Source of the DNA: Magnaporthiopsis rhizophila
Lineage: Eukaryota > Ascomycota > Sordariomycetes > Magnaporthales > Magnaporthaceae
Reading direction: 5' to 3'
NCBI GenBank assembly: GCA_003049465.1
Contig: PYSS01000032.1
Location: forward strand, 62,001-126,000
Length of the DNA stretch: 64,000 bases
The position numbers and the translations under genes were made by a program. Shown one piece after another: positions 36,487 through 48,860 of this stretch (position 1 is its first letter; each line of letters starts with the position of its first letter). The notes under the pieces are model-generated. The model saw nothing but the letters and a program-made list of their open reading frames with translations, had not been told where the DNA came from and ran no database searches.

Positions 36487-38065
36487 TTCTCACAAACACA
36501 CCACAGGAAGGTTATGATATTAAACACAGTTTGATAGCAGCAAGCAGGAGCCCTCAGGGCCGATTGAGAGAGCGCGCGCAAAGGAGAGGCCGGCAGCGAA
36601 ATGAGAAAGGGGAAGACTACCTCTCCCCGCACTCTTTGTAGCTCTGTCTCCTCACCTGAGCAGGCGCTTCGCGCCCCTTGCCAGCGAGCTTGGCTTGGCC
36701 CCCACCGTGCATCGAGGCGGGTATTATTGGCCAAACAGAGGCAACGGCTTCTGCGCGCACTGCTAAATTGGGCGGCCGATCAGCGGGAAGGCGCCAATCA
36801 GTGGGGGTAGTGGAGGCGGCATCGCGTGTGGCAGGGAGGCTGCAGGCGGGCAGGCCTCGAATCACCTGCCCCGTCTGGCGCTGTTGGCAGGCCGCACAAG
36901 GCTTTGTCCGGGGGCCTGGATCCGGCCGATGAGCCGGGCGCTTAGCAGCTTATTGCATGAGGAATTGGACACATGAAGCATGGAAATTCGCAAGTTCCCA
37001 TTGGCCGGCACAGGTCGCAACCGCTTCCAGATCCTGAATTAGAGACATTGTCGTCTCGTCGGGGTTGGCGGCAAGCTTGGCCAGGAGCCTCCAGCATGCT
37101 GGTTGTCAAATCTCGGACGACGGGGAAGCTGTGCGGCTGAACCGCCACCATTTTCGCGAAATGACATGACATGTTGAAGCAAAGCCGTATTCTCGTGGCT
37201 CGGATAACCTGCATTTTTATAATGCAAGACGCACAAATATGATCAAGCCAACTCCTCGTCCCCCTGACAGACTTGAATCAATTCAAATGCCCAATCCGTG
37301 ATGACGATACCATGCTGACACCAGTTAGCTTCTCCGGCCACGACAGTGATGGAATTGTTCCTAGAGTGCATAGGCACGTGATCAAGTATCCTCTTGCATA
37401 TAAAGCTTTGTCCAATGAGAAGCTCAAACTTTTGCCAGGCTCCCGCGCTAGCCGCATTAGGGTCGCAAGCAAAAAAAAAATGTCATCATGGCGCAGAGTC
37501 AAAGGCAAAAGAAGAAAAAAAAGTCGGAAGATGGGCTGTTAGAGAATCACCCCAAGAGTTGGGCAAGGCCGCGAATTTTCTCCCACGCCCCTCCGAAGTC
37601 CCATTCACAAAATAGCCTGTGGAGATCGTTGCTCCACGGCTCTCAACTAATCATAATAATCTTTCTTGGAACCAGAACCGCAGGGAACACAAAGCCTTGG
37701 CCGTCAGCGGAATCTCCGGATCCCAGGACGTCACCACAACCCCGAACCGCGCCGCTTACGACGACCTCGCAGAGTGCGCGATATCCACTCGAATCGCGTC
37801 ATCTCATTTACACGACGTCTGCGAGCCTTGCAACAAGGAAACTCCTGCTGCGTGACTGCGCATACATCGGTTGGCGCGCGAACGCCGAGCTCTGTCCGGC
37901 CTGTACGGATTTCGGTCTTTTTTAGTCGCGAGGCGGGTCGACAGGACACCCGAAGAAGGAAGGTCAAAAGAAACACGAAACACCGGTCCTCCAACGCCCA
38001 GTCTCTCGAATCGATCGATCCTTCGAACGCAGGGTCTGGGCTGCCTCGCAACCGGACCGGCGCCC
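36487..38065. promoter_or_regulatory. divergent intergenic region
   Basis: 1.58 kb between the start codons of the AIM24-family and DUF1279 genes. No conserved coding sequence. An A-rich patch near 37470-37525 precedes the leader of the DUF1279 gene. Confidence 0.45.
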
Positions 38066-39201
38066 ATGCTCCGGCGGACGATGTTGGCCTTTCGGGCCAC
38101 GAGCGGGGCCGCAGGTCTGGGCCAGAACCCGGCGACACCGCATCTGTGGCGACAAGCCTGGAGGAGAACAACAACGGATGGAGGTTTGGGTTCACTCGGC
38201 ACCGGCATCCGAGCTCACAGCCAGAAGAAGCCCCTGGGACTATGGCAACGATTACAGGCCTCCTCCACCATGCCGCTGGCAAGGGGCCTCAGGGGAACAC
38301 TACAGCGGCAGGTGGCGAGCAAGACCGCCGCGCGCAGTCGGGGTTTTCACGGATCGAGGCCGCGGAGGACGGGCAAGAGCTCTTCGACCGCCAACGTCCC
38401 TGAGGAGTCGCTGTCTCTGAGCCAGAGGATGAAGAGGCTCTCGCGCGAGTATGGTTGGGCCACGGTTGGTGTCTACTTTGCACTGTCAGTGCTCGACTTC
38501 CCGTTCTGCTTCCTGCTCGTCCGCGTCGCCGGGACAGACCGGATTGGTAAGTCCCTCCGAGCCTGTTTCAACCGCCCGGAGATGTTTCCCTCTCCGGAGA
38601 TGGTTCCCTGGAGGAAGTGGTACCGAAGCGGAATTGCTCCGAACCCCACATCGGAAAGTCTATACTGACACCGTCCGTCCCACCACTGTTCAACTGTGGA
38701 CTTTGCAGCCGAGGTCGAGCACGTTGTCGTCTCGAACGTGTCTCACCTGATCCCATCCCGCGTTCAGGAGCTCTGGAACGAGTGGCGGGCCAGCCGGGCG
38801 GTCGCTAGGGAGGAGTCGTCGTCCGAAGACGGCCGGACAGGGGCCATCCAAGGCGACAACTGGGGCGTCAAGGAAGCCCAGCAGAACTACAAAATGGAAG
38901 CTAGTGAGTTTCGACTTTTTTTTTTTTTGTTGTTGTTGTCGCGCGGCTCGGCAGCCCCCACCGTCTTCCCGCCTCCGTTTCCTACCGGGACTTTGCTTGT
39001 TTGACGTTGCTGATCACCAAAAACGTATTTGCCCACCTCTCACCGGTCCAAGGCCTTGCTACCCAACTCGCGCTAGCCTACGCGGTGCACAAGAGCTTCA
39101 TCTTCATCCGGGTGCCCCTGACGGCTGCCGTCACGCCCCGGGTGGTCAAAGTGCTAAGATCTTGGGGATGGGAGATCGGCAAGCGACGGCCGAAGGCATG
39201 A
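38066..39201 (+). CDS. DUF1279 (FAM210-like) mitochondrial membrane protein
   Basis: Exons 38066-38546, 38709-38903 and 39053-39201 join in frame to 274 residues. The start at 38066 gives an Arg/Ala/Thr-rich, acid-free leader (MLRRTMLAFRATSGAAGLG) typical of a mitochondrial presequence. The DUF1279 core begins near residue 118 (LSLSQRMKRLSREYGWATVG), with a membrane segment (VYFALSVLDFPFCFLLVRVA), then VEHVVVSNVSHLIP. It finishes with a second hydrophobic or amphipathic region (LATQLALAYAVHKSFIFIRV) and a basic tail. Yeast Nat2 and animal FAM210 proteins share this domain; their biochemical role is unclear. The second intron (149 nt) contains a T tract. The stop codon overlaps the left arm of the inverted repeat at 39198. 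Confidence 0.85.
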
Positions 39202-39295
39202 TCTTTTGTAATCCTCCTCCTAGGATTAACACATGCAATCTCGTAATGCCTGTCGCACATCCTTCAGCGATCCGAGAGCCCTCGGCGTGTAAACT
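39198..39295 (+). repeat. left arm of a perfect 98 bp inverted repeat
   Basis: Starts ATGATCTTTTGTAATCCTCC at the stop codon of the DUF1279 gene and covers its 3' flank. It is followed by 25 A (39296-39320). The identical sequence recurs in reverse at 40110-40207. Confidence 0.95.
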
Positions 39296-40059
39296 AAAAA
39301 AAAAAAAAAAAAAAAAAAAAGGCAGTAAGAGAGCAAAAGGACGGGTGAGAGGCTCACCATGTACATCAGAATTTTCGGTACAGCCTTCCTGCGTCAACAG
39401 CCATGCAAGGCTAGGCGAAAGCGCCGTTTGAGATTTCCCACCCGCCAGACACTAGGCAGGCCCCGGAGACGTAATTTTCATAGACTTTAGGCGGTCCGAT
39501 TTGCCTTGGGTACTCCTCACTCGCACGGATCTTGTACATCATCGATTGTCGATTTCCATGGTTACCTTTTCGTGCTACGCAACCAGGCAATGGACGCAAC
39601 AAAGAAATTAAAATCAGAAAGAAAAAAAGACCCAGAGAGGAAACTGGGCGGGTCATTGCAGGATCCTCTAATCACAGAATAGGTTGATCACCCTGTGACA
39701 TGTCGCCCAGTCCCTCCCAACACGAGGTTTGAGCTAGGCCGAAAGTCTACCGCCGACCGACGACCACTTGACTGATCCGTATCGGAGGACAGCGGGCTGA
39801 GACGGAGGTGGTCTGATGAGCGGACATTGTGGCTGGCCTTTTTCCGTACCTTTTGGGGAAAAGGTTGAAAGGGTAGGTAGGTTCCAACCTATCGGTAGCA
39901 TGAAGCAACTTCACATCCCGGGCGTTATAGCATGGCAAATCAAGCCATAGCGCCCCCTCCCCCCTCGTGATGGCCAGAACGGCCCATCATTTGTATGGGC
40001 TTTCGGTACAAACACCGCATTTGAGATGGTCCCAAAAAAAATACCCTTTTTTTTCTTTT

Positions 40060-40061
<2 letters not shown>

Positions 40062-40109
<48 letters not shown>
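40062..40109. repeat. 48 nt poly-T tract
   Basis: Directly adjoins the right arm of the inverted repeat, as the A tract adjoins the left arm. The two arms are therefore alike up to and into the homopolymer. Confidence 0.9.
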
Positions 40110-40111
<2 letters not shown>

Positions 40112-40207
40112 TTTACACGCCGAGGGCTCTCGGATCGCTGAAGGATGTGCGACAGGCATTACGAGATTGCATGTGTTAATCCTAGGAGGAGGATTACAAA
40201 AGATCAT
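40110..40207 (-). repeat. right arm of the 98 bp inverted repeat, ending at an N
   Basis: Exact reverse complement of 39198-39295. Identity stops at the ambiguous base at 40208, beyond which the sequence no longer resembles the DUF1279 gene. Confidence 0.95.
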
Positions 40208-40208
40208 N
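40208..40208. other. single ambiguous base (N)
   Basis: One N at the exact edge of the inverted repeat, which suggests a join made during assembly. Confidence 0.95.
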
Positions 40209-42671
40209 TTTGGCCCGTGCCAGGATTCTACTACAGCCACCATTCCTTGGCGGGTTAAGGTGTGTAGCCCGACTAGCGGGCTGGCAAAACAGCGATATTC
40301 CGCGGCACGCCTCCTTGCTCAAATCGATCACCGACAGCCAGCAAGGTAGGGAGGGACCTAAGGTACCTAGGTAAGGGCCGTGCTGGCGCGTGATGTCTAG
40401 CAGGCAAGGTCGATCCCACCCATCTTCGCCCTTTTCGGCCGTCTGTCTTTTTTTTTTTTTTTTTTTTCCCGCCCGCCGCTCCCCTCCACCTCCTTGGGGT
40501 TGCCCGGTTGCCTGCCTGCCTTTTTTTCGAGACTCGGTCCAAGTTCCAAATGGGGACCTGACGGCCAGGTCAGGTTTGGCTGGGTGGCGGCTTTCGGCAC
40601 ATTCAGACGGGGTAGGGTTTGGATCACCGTCAGGTGGGATCAACTTTTGAGATGAGAAGAGGGGCAAACCAAGTTCGGGAATACGAAGGGGAAGAGGAAA
40701 CAAGGGGCAAAGGGAAGAAAGAAAAGGAAGAAAAAAGAGGAGAAAAGTTTAATAGAAACAAAAAGACTCATGCCAAGACGCCAGGTCCTGACCGTGATGA
40801 TCACCGATCAACAGAACGGACGGTGTTTTCCGGTTTTGGTTAGAGTGGAAGCCCAGGGCTGGGTAGGGAGTGTGGGCATTTTATGTAAAGTCCATACAAC
40901 ATCCATATATTTCTTGGCTGCAAGCATGAACCCACAGGGAAGAAGAAAAAAAAAAGCCACAGGGGCGAGAGGGAAAAGGCGGTCGCTGTTTTCCCCCCAG
41001 TTGTGTGGTCCGTGGTAGGCAAGCAAGCTCGGGACGAGGCGGCGGCGGCGAGCCGAGGTATGAAAAGGTAACCTCGCACGGGCGAAGTTAAGAAGTCAAC
41101 CGTGCCAAACCTGCTGCGCCCAGCCTCACGGACCAAGTAGGAAGGAGGACACGGGCCTGATCTGCTTTAGGGGGAGAATTGATTCGTCGGGGGGTTATTC
41201 GTTTTTCCTTGGTTTGGGTTTTCGGCTGAGAAAACCAAGGTCTTTGCTTGCTTTTTTTTTGTCGGGGACTTCCTGTTTTTTTTTTTTTTTTTTCCTCTCG
41301 CGTCGCGAGATCAAGAAATGGAAATAATGATATGAAATAAAGGACAAGACAAGAAGAAGAAAAAAAAAGCAAAAAAAGTACCATGCAGTTCCCGGTCCCG
41401 ACGCCGCCCACTTTGTCCGCCGCAACCACACCCCTGCCAGGCCCCTATGTGGGGCCTGGTCTGGCTGACCTCTGCGGCGCATGTTTGTCCCGCCCGACCT
41501 GAATCGTTTTCTTTTTTAGTCCTACGGGGTGGGGAATGGATGTGGTCAGCACGCCGAGAAGTGCGCGACCTTTGGGTAGACGGGAGTAACTCCCTCCCTC
41601 CCTCTCGCGACCCCGTGGGATTTTTTTTGCGCATCCATGCTCCCCTTCAAGAATGCATGGGAATTCATATGATAGAGTTAGATGCATGGTCCTTTGTTAG
41701 CCATCAAATAGCAGCGGAGGACGCCGACCACGCCACTATTGGCTTTTTCCGTTTATAACCAATAGATTCTTCGTTTTGCATTGTTTCTCTCTTTTTCTTG
41801 TCTCTCCCACACAGTTAGGTTGGTCGGGGTTGCAGGGACATGGACTCTGGCACTTCTCCGGCTCGGTTGCCAACCTAGCTGAGATTGAGATGATGGAGAG
41901 GGACGATCCCTTCCACCCGCGCGGACCCACCGCAAGGGAGGCCATTAAAATAAGGTTTGGCCTAAACGGAAACCATCTGCTGTCATCACCTGCACACACT
42001 CGGTTGCATGAACCTTGTTGGGGTGTGGGTGTGGGCGGGTGTGGTGGGTGTGCAAAAAATGGAGGTACGTACCCGACGTACGGGTACCTATTCCTGTACC
42101 CATGACTTGAATGGTGGGCGGCAGCGTCTTTTGCTTCCCTCATGCGCAAGATATAAACGTGAGGCTGATCGGCCCAAAACGCCTGCGCTCCTTGCTCTCC
42201 CCGATTTAGCCTTTGGCAGGTCATGGTGCGGGTGGGTTGTTGGTAAGTCAGTCTCACGCAACTCCCGCTTTAAAACCGCTCCCAACTCGAGATGAATCGC
42301 CTGGAAAGCGGGGAGGCCCCCAAAAACCCGCGAGACTGACAAGATTCTAGAAAGCTTCCCAAACGAGCCCGGCCTTGGTGGACGGTGGGGCGCGCGGCCG
42401 TGCACGCCGACTCAGCGTGGCGATGCTGGCTCCATACTTATGACTTGGTGAGAGAGAAGAAAAAAGGCACCGTTGGAAACCGCACGCCCCTCCCCGTTTC
42501 CCGTTTCCGAAAGGTGGGAGGTGGAGATTCTTTGTTGGTATGTATAGTGTACATAATGTACCCCCAATAGTCAGAGCGACGCGACCACAAAGGCCGAGCG
42601 AGCGACAGAGCGAACGTGACGTTCCATCCGGTAGACTCTGGGTCGTCATCGCCAGTAGCCGCAAAACCTTT

Positions 42672-42693
42672 CTGCCCTGCCCTGCCCTGCCCC
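42672..42693. repeat. CCCTG pentanucleotide repeat
   Basis: Tandem CTGCC units, about four copies. A similar CAGGG tract of about five units lies at 54181-54205. Confidence 0.85.
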
Positions 42694-43640
42694 CCAGCCG
42701 GGGAACCGTAGCTTTCATGCTCCCGGAAACATCCCCTCCAAGAGCAAACACCGAAGAAACACTGGGGACCTTGTTCCGCTCCCTCGATTGGACGACGGGG
42801 AACGTAAGTGGGGTCATGCGAGAGGAGGAGCAGGGAGGTTCGATGTTTGTGTATGTACGTATGCACAAAAAGAGAAGGAGAGAGAAAGTTCAGGCTCCAT
42901 GTGTGTCAGTGTTTCGAAAACTTCCATGCAGCCGGCCGAGTTTAGCTGCATTGCAAGCAAAGTGGCCTCTTCCCTGGAGCCACGGTGGCCAAAGGGTATG
43001 GGCGAAAAGAGAGTTTCCCATGCTGCCAATTGCCGTAAGCGATCATGGGCTTTTTGTATCAAGTTTGTATGGTGACCAAGGACGGCTGGCTGCCATGATC
43101 TTCGTGGAAATTGTTACTGTTATTGTTATTATTATTATTAATATTTATTCCAGGCATGCTTCACCTTTTCTAGCACTAAAAAAAAAAGTAACAAAAAAGG
43201 TATCTTCGCTTTTCCAAACAGCAGGTGCCTCAAGCCTTACACGACGCCCGGAAAAGGATATAATTGCCAAGCGAACTCTCTCGCCCGGCCGGCCAACAGA
43301 AAAGATACATTTTTGCGTTATTTTGTCGTGCCGCCAACCCGCCGGAAAATAACACCGAGCCCGTAAGATAAGCGACAGCGAAATTTACAGTTACGAAAAG
43401 TTACAGTGAAGGGGGAGCATTTGGTTGGTTGGGTAATGTGCAACTGGCAGGCAGGCAGCCAGCCAGCCGTGCCAGCCCACCAGACAAGACAAAGACCCCG
43501 TCCGCCCGCCCGCTACGCACCCGGCGAGATCGGCCGACGATCCGCCTGCCAGTGAGCAAGGGCCAGGGCCCAAAAGGCGCGCCAGAGGGATTGGGGGAGG
43601 AGGGGTGTGTGTGATGGCTGGCTTTTTGGTTTGGGGGTGT

Positions 43641-43662
43641 GATGGATGGATGGATGGATGGA
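43641..43662. repeat. GATG tetranucleotide microsatellite
   Basis: Five and a half tandem GATG units, followed by GGGT repeats to about 43680. Confidence 0.9.
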
Positions 43663-43922
43663 CAATTGGGTGGGTGGGTGAAAGTCCAAAGCAAGGCCAC
43701 CCGCGCGAATCCAGGCCAAGCTGGCGCGCCAAGACTCCTTTTGGCCATGGGTATGCCTGCAGAGCGCCAATTGCCGGCCGGAGAGAGGATCAGAGCGCAT
43801 GCAGTGAGTTACGAAATAGGGAAGCGAGCCGTCCAGGGTGGTGTGGGTGTGAAGGGCGAGGCGTAAGCACGAGCCAGAGCCAAGCGAAACAGCCTCTTTT
43901 TTATTTTTCTTCTCCGTCTTCT

Positions 43923-43924
<2 letters not shown>

Positions 43925-43961
<37 letters not shown>
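43925..43961. repeat. 37 nt poly-T tract
   Basis: Uninterrupted T run inside the gene desert. An equally long A run lies at 46087-46123. Confidence 0.9.
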
Positions 43962-46085
43962 CCCCGAGCCCCTCTGCGGCAACATGTTCCCGAAGAGCCT
44001 GCGCCTGACTATTGCTCCGCTGCCCGCTCCGCTTCCGTCGGACGACATTCACGTCACCACAATTCAATAATTTATTTTTCCTTCTCTTGGTGTTCTTTTC
44101 CTTTCTCCCTACACCCCGCCCTCCCCCTTGAGTCGTCGTCGTTCCCCCATGTCACGACGTGGAGCAGCCTCCTCCCCTCTGCTATCCGGCGCGATGCTGT
44201 TGTGTTTTGCTGCGTAAGAGTTGAGTAATGGCCAAGGTCTCAAGATGACACGAGATTAACTCCGGCACTCTCCCTGTTTATTTTTCCTCTCTTTGGCTGG
44301 CGTCCTTTTTTCGCTTCCTTTGGACAAAAGGCCAAACTCAGCCAGCTGCATCCTTCGCAATGTCGGCGAGTCCGAGTGCGTCCAGTTCTTAATATCGCCA
44401 CTGTTTCTTTTTACCTTTTCGTCTGTACGTAAAGTATGTATGCAGAGATATCTGCAAACAGTAAACGAGAGCGGGGCTGGCTGTTCCGAATGAAAGACAA
44501 AAAAAAAAAAAAAAAAGAAAGAAATAAAAAAGCCCCATGCCCTTTTCGTCCCGGGCTGCTGTCAATGTGATGTGATGTGATGTATGGATGCTGGGCTGCC
44601 GTCCGTGGTCACGCCTAGGCTGTGACTCTGCGGGCTTGCGTTTGTTTTGCCTGCCGGTAGCCCTGACGGCGGTCAGAAATCCGCTTCATTGGAAATCCCT
44701 TTTGCATGCTGGAACAAGGGATTGGGCAAGAACCTGGCAAAACCGTGCCAGTGTCACCAACGGCGGGGCTCCAAAAAAGCCAGCGCGGGAAAGTTTGTTT
44801 TGCCAAGCTCCCCACTAACGTTAAAGCGGGCATCATCATTTGTGCGGCGGATCCACTCTTTGCCGTCGGATCTAGGTACACACAATGCTCGCAGGCAGGC
44901 TGCAGTATTGTTCTTTAGCGACAAGACAGGGCCTGAACAGCACCACTATTGGGCGGGCACAGCACCTGCCCCCATGCCCAGATAGTGGAGCGACGAAGGA
45001 CCCCCCCGCCGAGGATGATGACCAGGGGCGTGGTCGACGGATAGCGCACCCCGCCAAGCGGTGGGCAGATCAGAAGGATAGAAAGGGCGTGTGGTATGTG
45101 TTATGTATGTGGCCCTTTTTGGTCCTGCTGCTGCTGCTGCTCTGCTGAGTGTGTGTTTTTCTGTGTCGTTATTTCTGCCTTCCAAGCCCAGACCCTGAAA
45201 TGCGGTGGTGGAGGGGCGGCGAGGGCCCACCCGCCCTCACCTCTGTGACGACAGCGCGCGGCTGGAAATAATTTGAGCTAGCCAATCAAGGGTCACCGCT
45301 GACATGTCTCTACTCTCGGTATCCTGTGAGCCGTGAACTCTGGAAACGCCCTGGGTAGAAGCAGTCCGAGCCAAAAGGTTGTAAGACTCGGCTGCTATAG
45401 GGCATCAGGCAGGCAAAAACGAAAAAGAAAAGAAAAAAAGCTGTCTGTCGTGTGTTTCTGCGGCAAAGTCTCGGACAGCGCGAGTGACTGACAAGGGAGG
45501 GAAGAAAGATCAGGTTAGCTGGTACCTGATCTGTTGTCCTAATTCCGTGCCAAGGCGAAGTACCTGACCTGTTTACCCAACCCGTCAACCCGCCTAGCAC
45601 TTGTATGATGTTTTTTTTCTTTCTTTTTTTCTTGCGAATCGCTAGACTAGCATGAAAGCGTGACTGAAAGGATGAACTCTGTTTCTGCTTTTTTTGTGTG
45701 ACAGGCAGGGCGCCTCTCGTCCGACGAGCCAGGGGGGTGTGTGTGTCGATCGCCCGTGAGAGCGAGAGAGGGGCGAAATGCTCGTGTCAAACCTCTCTTG
45801 TTACGTTTCTTTTGTTGGTCGGTGAGCGACACGCCGCCGAAGCGCACATGACTGGATCGCCAGGTTTGGTCTCCCTCACGTAAACTGGGTGGGTTACAGT
45901 ATGTAAGAATGGAATAGAATCAGGCTATTGCTCGGGGAGAAGGGCGTCAGCATGCCGAATTCGGTCCCGAGCTGCGGCAGGAGGAACCTTCTTTTTCCAC
46001 AACGCATCAAACTCTCCAAGTTGAGTTCTGCATCAACCTTTGGGCAGTTCAAACTCAACTGGAGAAGGCAAAGCCGACGGCCTGA

Positions 46086-46086
<1 letters not shown>

Positions 46087-46123
<37 letters not shown>
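46087..46123. repeat. 37 nt poly-A tract
   Basis: Uninterrupted A run inside the gene desert; its flanks do not match those of the T run at 43925. Confidence 0.9.
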
Positions 46124-46124
<1 letters not shown>

Positions 46125-48301
46125 AGAACGGTCCAACCGTCCGCGTATCGGGGCGCCAAACGTGGCTGAAGGAGCTCTCTTGGCCTGGCGTTGGTTGGCG
46201 AGAAAAAAAAATATCAAAGTTTCTTTGGAACACGGTTCGGGTAAAAAGGGCGTTGGCGTTGGCCCAACTCCCAAGAACACGGACAAGACAAGCAAAAATC
46301 TAGGCGCCATTCTCTTGGGGCCAGGGGGAATTATCCCTTTGCGAGAGACGGTTCTAGATGGAGACTTTGACGTCGGCCATGCGCGGGAGAGCTGCACTGG
46401 CCAACGGGCTGCCGTTCCCGTTGCCCTGAGGCTGGTGTGCTGCTGTGCCGCTCTTCGCATGCTTTTTGTCTGATGATGTCCAGACCACGTGCAAAGGGGA
46501 CTTGCTAGCAGCTTCTCAAGGTCTGGCAGATCCCTTGGCAGGGCCAAAGTACCACACAGAAGCGCACGCCATTTCACTACTATGCTTTCCAGGTTGGCGG
46601 CCAGCAGGCCACGGTTCCAAGCGGTAAGGCTACAGAGAGTTTGGTTGGCATGTGTTGTGTGGGTGTGTCTCTTTTTTTTCTTTAATTCCTTTTTACACCT
46701 TCTCATCCGTCTATTTACCTTTTGTTTTCTTTTTACCTTTCTAGCGTTTGGGTTTCGATTTTTTTCTTTTTTTCTTTTTTCCTCGCCTCTGGGCTCGTTA
46801 GGAATAAAAAATAGCCCACACCCTTGGGCGGAGCTGCCGACGAAGAAGGCTCCGCGACAAACTCTCCTGGCCGCCGCGTCTCGAGCCTTTGCAACGCACC
46901 TTACTGGCGCAAGCGTCGGTACGTACCCTCTTCCTAGTCATGGAGCATGGGGCGGTTTGAAAGGGCCAGGTCTGGTGGGGCCTGGCAAATCTGGGGCCCA
47001 GCCAAAGAGGCGGCCTAACCGATATGGCAATTCCTCCGTCCCACTGGCGTCACAGCAAGGGAGTGTCCGATAGCTTAGACACACGCCCCTCGAAGACCCT
47101 CTCGCTCGGCTGCGCACCGAGGAACGAGGCGTGCCGTCCTAGTCGAGGACAATCCTCGGACCAGCCATCGCAACCATGTCGGGGCCAGGGACGTGTCTGG
47201 GCAGCGCAGCCTCCAAGTCCGCTGGTCCAGTCAAGCTCACAGTCCAGCGGCAGCGCCGTGCTATGCGCGCGGGGTCAACGTTCAGGTACACATGCATTGT
47301 CTAACCTGCCTGCCTAGCATTCTCGGCAAGTGGCCCTTTTCCCACTCGATCTGATGGGGGTGCCCCCATCCAACGGAGGCTTGCCCAACTGGGACACTCG
47401 TAAGACAAGGGTTAGCACCCGCACATCCATCAAGCCGGGCCCTTTGTCATCTGTCTCGTCCTGTTGGTTGTATAAAGTCTCCAGACTGCCCTGCCCGGTC
47501 CCGATCATCATCATCACCATCATCATCCACCCTCCGTGCCATCCCCTACCCAAGCAACCAAGCAACCAAGCTAAGACGGAAATTCCAACAACAAAGCAAA
47601 GCCAGACATTTTCGAGCATCGCCTGCTTTGACAAAGCTCTCCGCCGTCATTTGCTACGCGATCGATCCATCCAATACCGGCACCACACCTTCACATCCCC
47701 TCCTGGAGGGTATATTTGTCGGCTATAACTTGGCTCACCCAGCGCCTCGCTTCCTCATTCAGCGAGCTGCAGATCCGCACCCTGGCCCTCGGCAAGCCAC
47801 CGTCCCTCCTAGCCTCACCACATTTCGATTCACCAAGGGGGGCCATTCACGTCTCTGTCGTCCCGTCGGAAAGTCACACTAGACAGCAACCCAAAGAGAC
47901 GACCCCGGCATCTCAGGGGAAGAAACAAAACAGAAGAAAGCAAGCAGGAAAAAAGCAGGGAAAAAAAAGCAGCCTGGGCTTAGACTGTTGCCTGCCCTCT
48001 TGCCCCTTTTGTTCTGAGTCCTCCCTGTCTGACAAAACGACCGGGTTCCGAAAACTGGTGCCCCCACCCCCATCATCTCGCGCGCTCGTCTGCTGCAACA
48101 AGCCGCCTCTCGCCTTAGCTTTATTTTTATTTTATTCATAGCCCGCCCACTAGCCGGCGTTTGGCAATTTTCAAACGGCCGCTCTCACTCACCCATCCAC
48201 TCCTGGCCCTGTCCTGCCACTCGCAACCCATCCATCCTCTCTTGATTTATTATATCTGGACGACGGGCCTCGCCTCTGTCTCCCATCAGCAACCCTCCGC
48301 C

Positions 48302-48739
48302 ATGCTGTCCATCCACCCGCAAGACATCCCCCACCACTACAGCCACAGCCGCTCATTACCCACTCTCTCTTACCCAGCGCCGGACCAGATGCCGTACCTC
48401 ACCCACTTCAGCATGGCCGGCGCCACGGCGCAGGACAAGGCGACACAGCATCAGCATCAGCATCAGCATCACCACCGCCGCCAGGAGCCCCAAGACACGA
48501 CGATTGCACAAGCTCTCGAGGTCGCGCGCGAGAGCCCAGACGGCGCCCGGGACCCCACCATAGCCGGCATCCTAGAGGCCGCCCTCGCCCAGCTTTGGTC
48601 CAAGGTCGAATCCCAGCCCGACAGCTACGTTTTGACGCGCGACGAGTTCGCCGTCTTCAACTACTTCCAGCACCGCTTCCGCGATAACAAGATCGCCACC
48701 GCCGCCCGCAGGCGGTACTGGGACAACACCAGCGCATAG
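48302..48739 (+). CDS. small conserved fungal protein of unknown function (145 aa)
   Basis: Single-exon frame of 145 residues with a good start context (CCGCC before the ATG) and a pyrimidine-rich leader. The N-terminal half is His/Ser/Gln-rich, with a run of alternating His and Gln near residues 50-60. The C-terminal half is compact and looks folded: TTIAQALEVARESPDGARD, TIAGILEAALAQLWSKVE, QPDSYVLTRDEFAVFNYFQH, then RFRDNKIATAARRRYWDN. I recall similar C-termini in hypothetical proteins of other Pezizomycotina, but no named family. No signal peptide or membrane segment. It stands alone, with 9.1 kb upstream and 6.9 kb downstream free of other genes, which suggests elaborate control. No function is proposed. 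Confidence 0.75.
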   Translation: MLSIHPQDIPHHYSHSRSLPTLSYPAPDQMPYLTHFSMAGATAQDKATQHQHQHQHHHRRQEPQDTTIAQALEVARESPDGARDPTIAGILEAALAQLWSKVESQPDSYVLTRDEFAVFNYFQHRFRDNKIATAARRRYWDNTSA

Positions 48740-48829
48740 CATCCGTCTCCCTCCCTCTCGTCTAATTCTCTGTTCCTATCGAGCATCGCCACTGGTTTAT
48801 TGGATCACTTCTCCCGGCCGAACTCTTTA

Positions 48830-48860
<31 letters not shown>

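Larger units (their letters stand above)
39202..48301. other. 9.1 kb region without recognisable genes
   Basis: No reading frame here shows a conserved domain, a plausible multi-exon join or the coding bias of neighbouring genes. The DNA is dominated by homopolymers (T 40062-40109, T 40448-40467, T 41276-41293, T 43925-43961, A 44499-44516, A 46087-46123) and short tandem repeats. The last 200 bp before 48302 is a CT-rich leader. It could hold long UTRs, enhancer-like control DNA or non-coding RNA, none of which can be shown from sequence alone. Confidence 0.6.
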
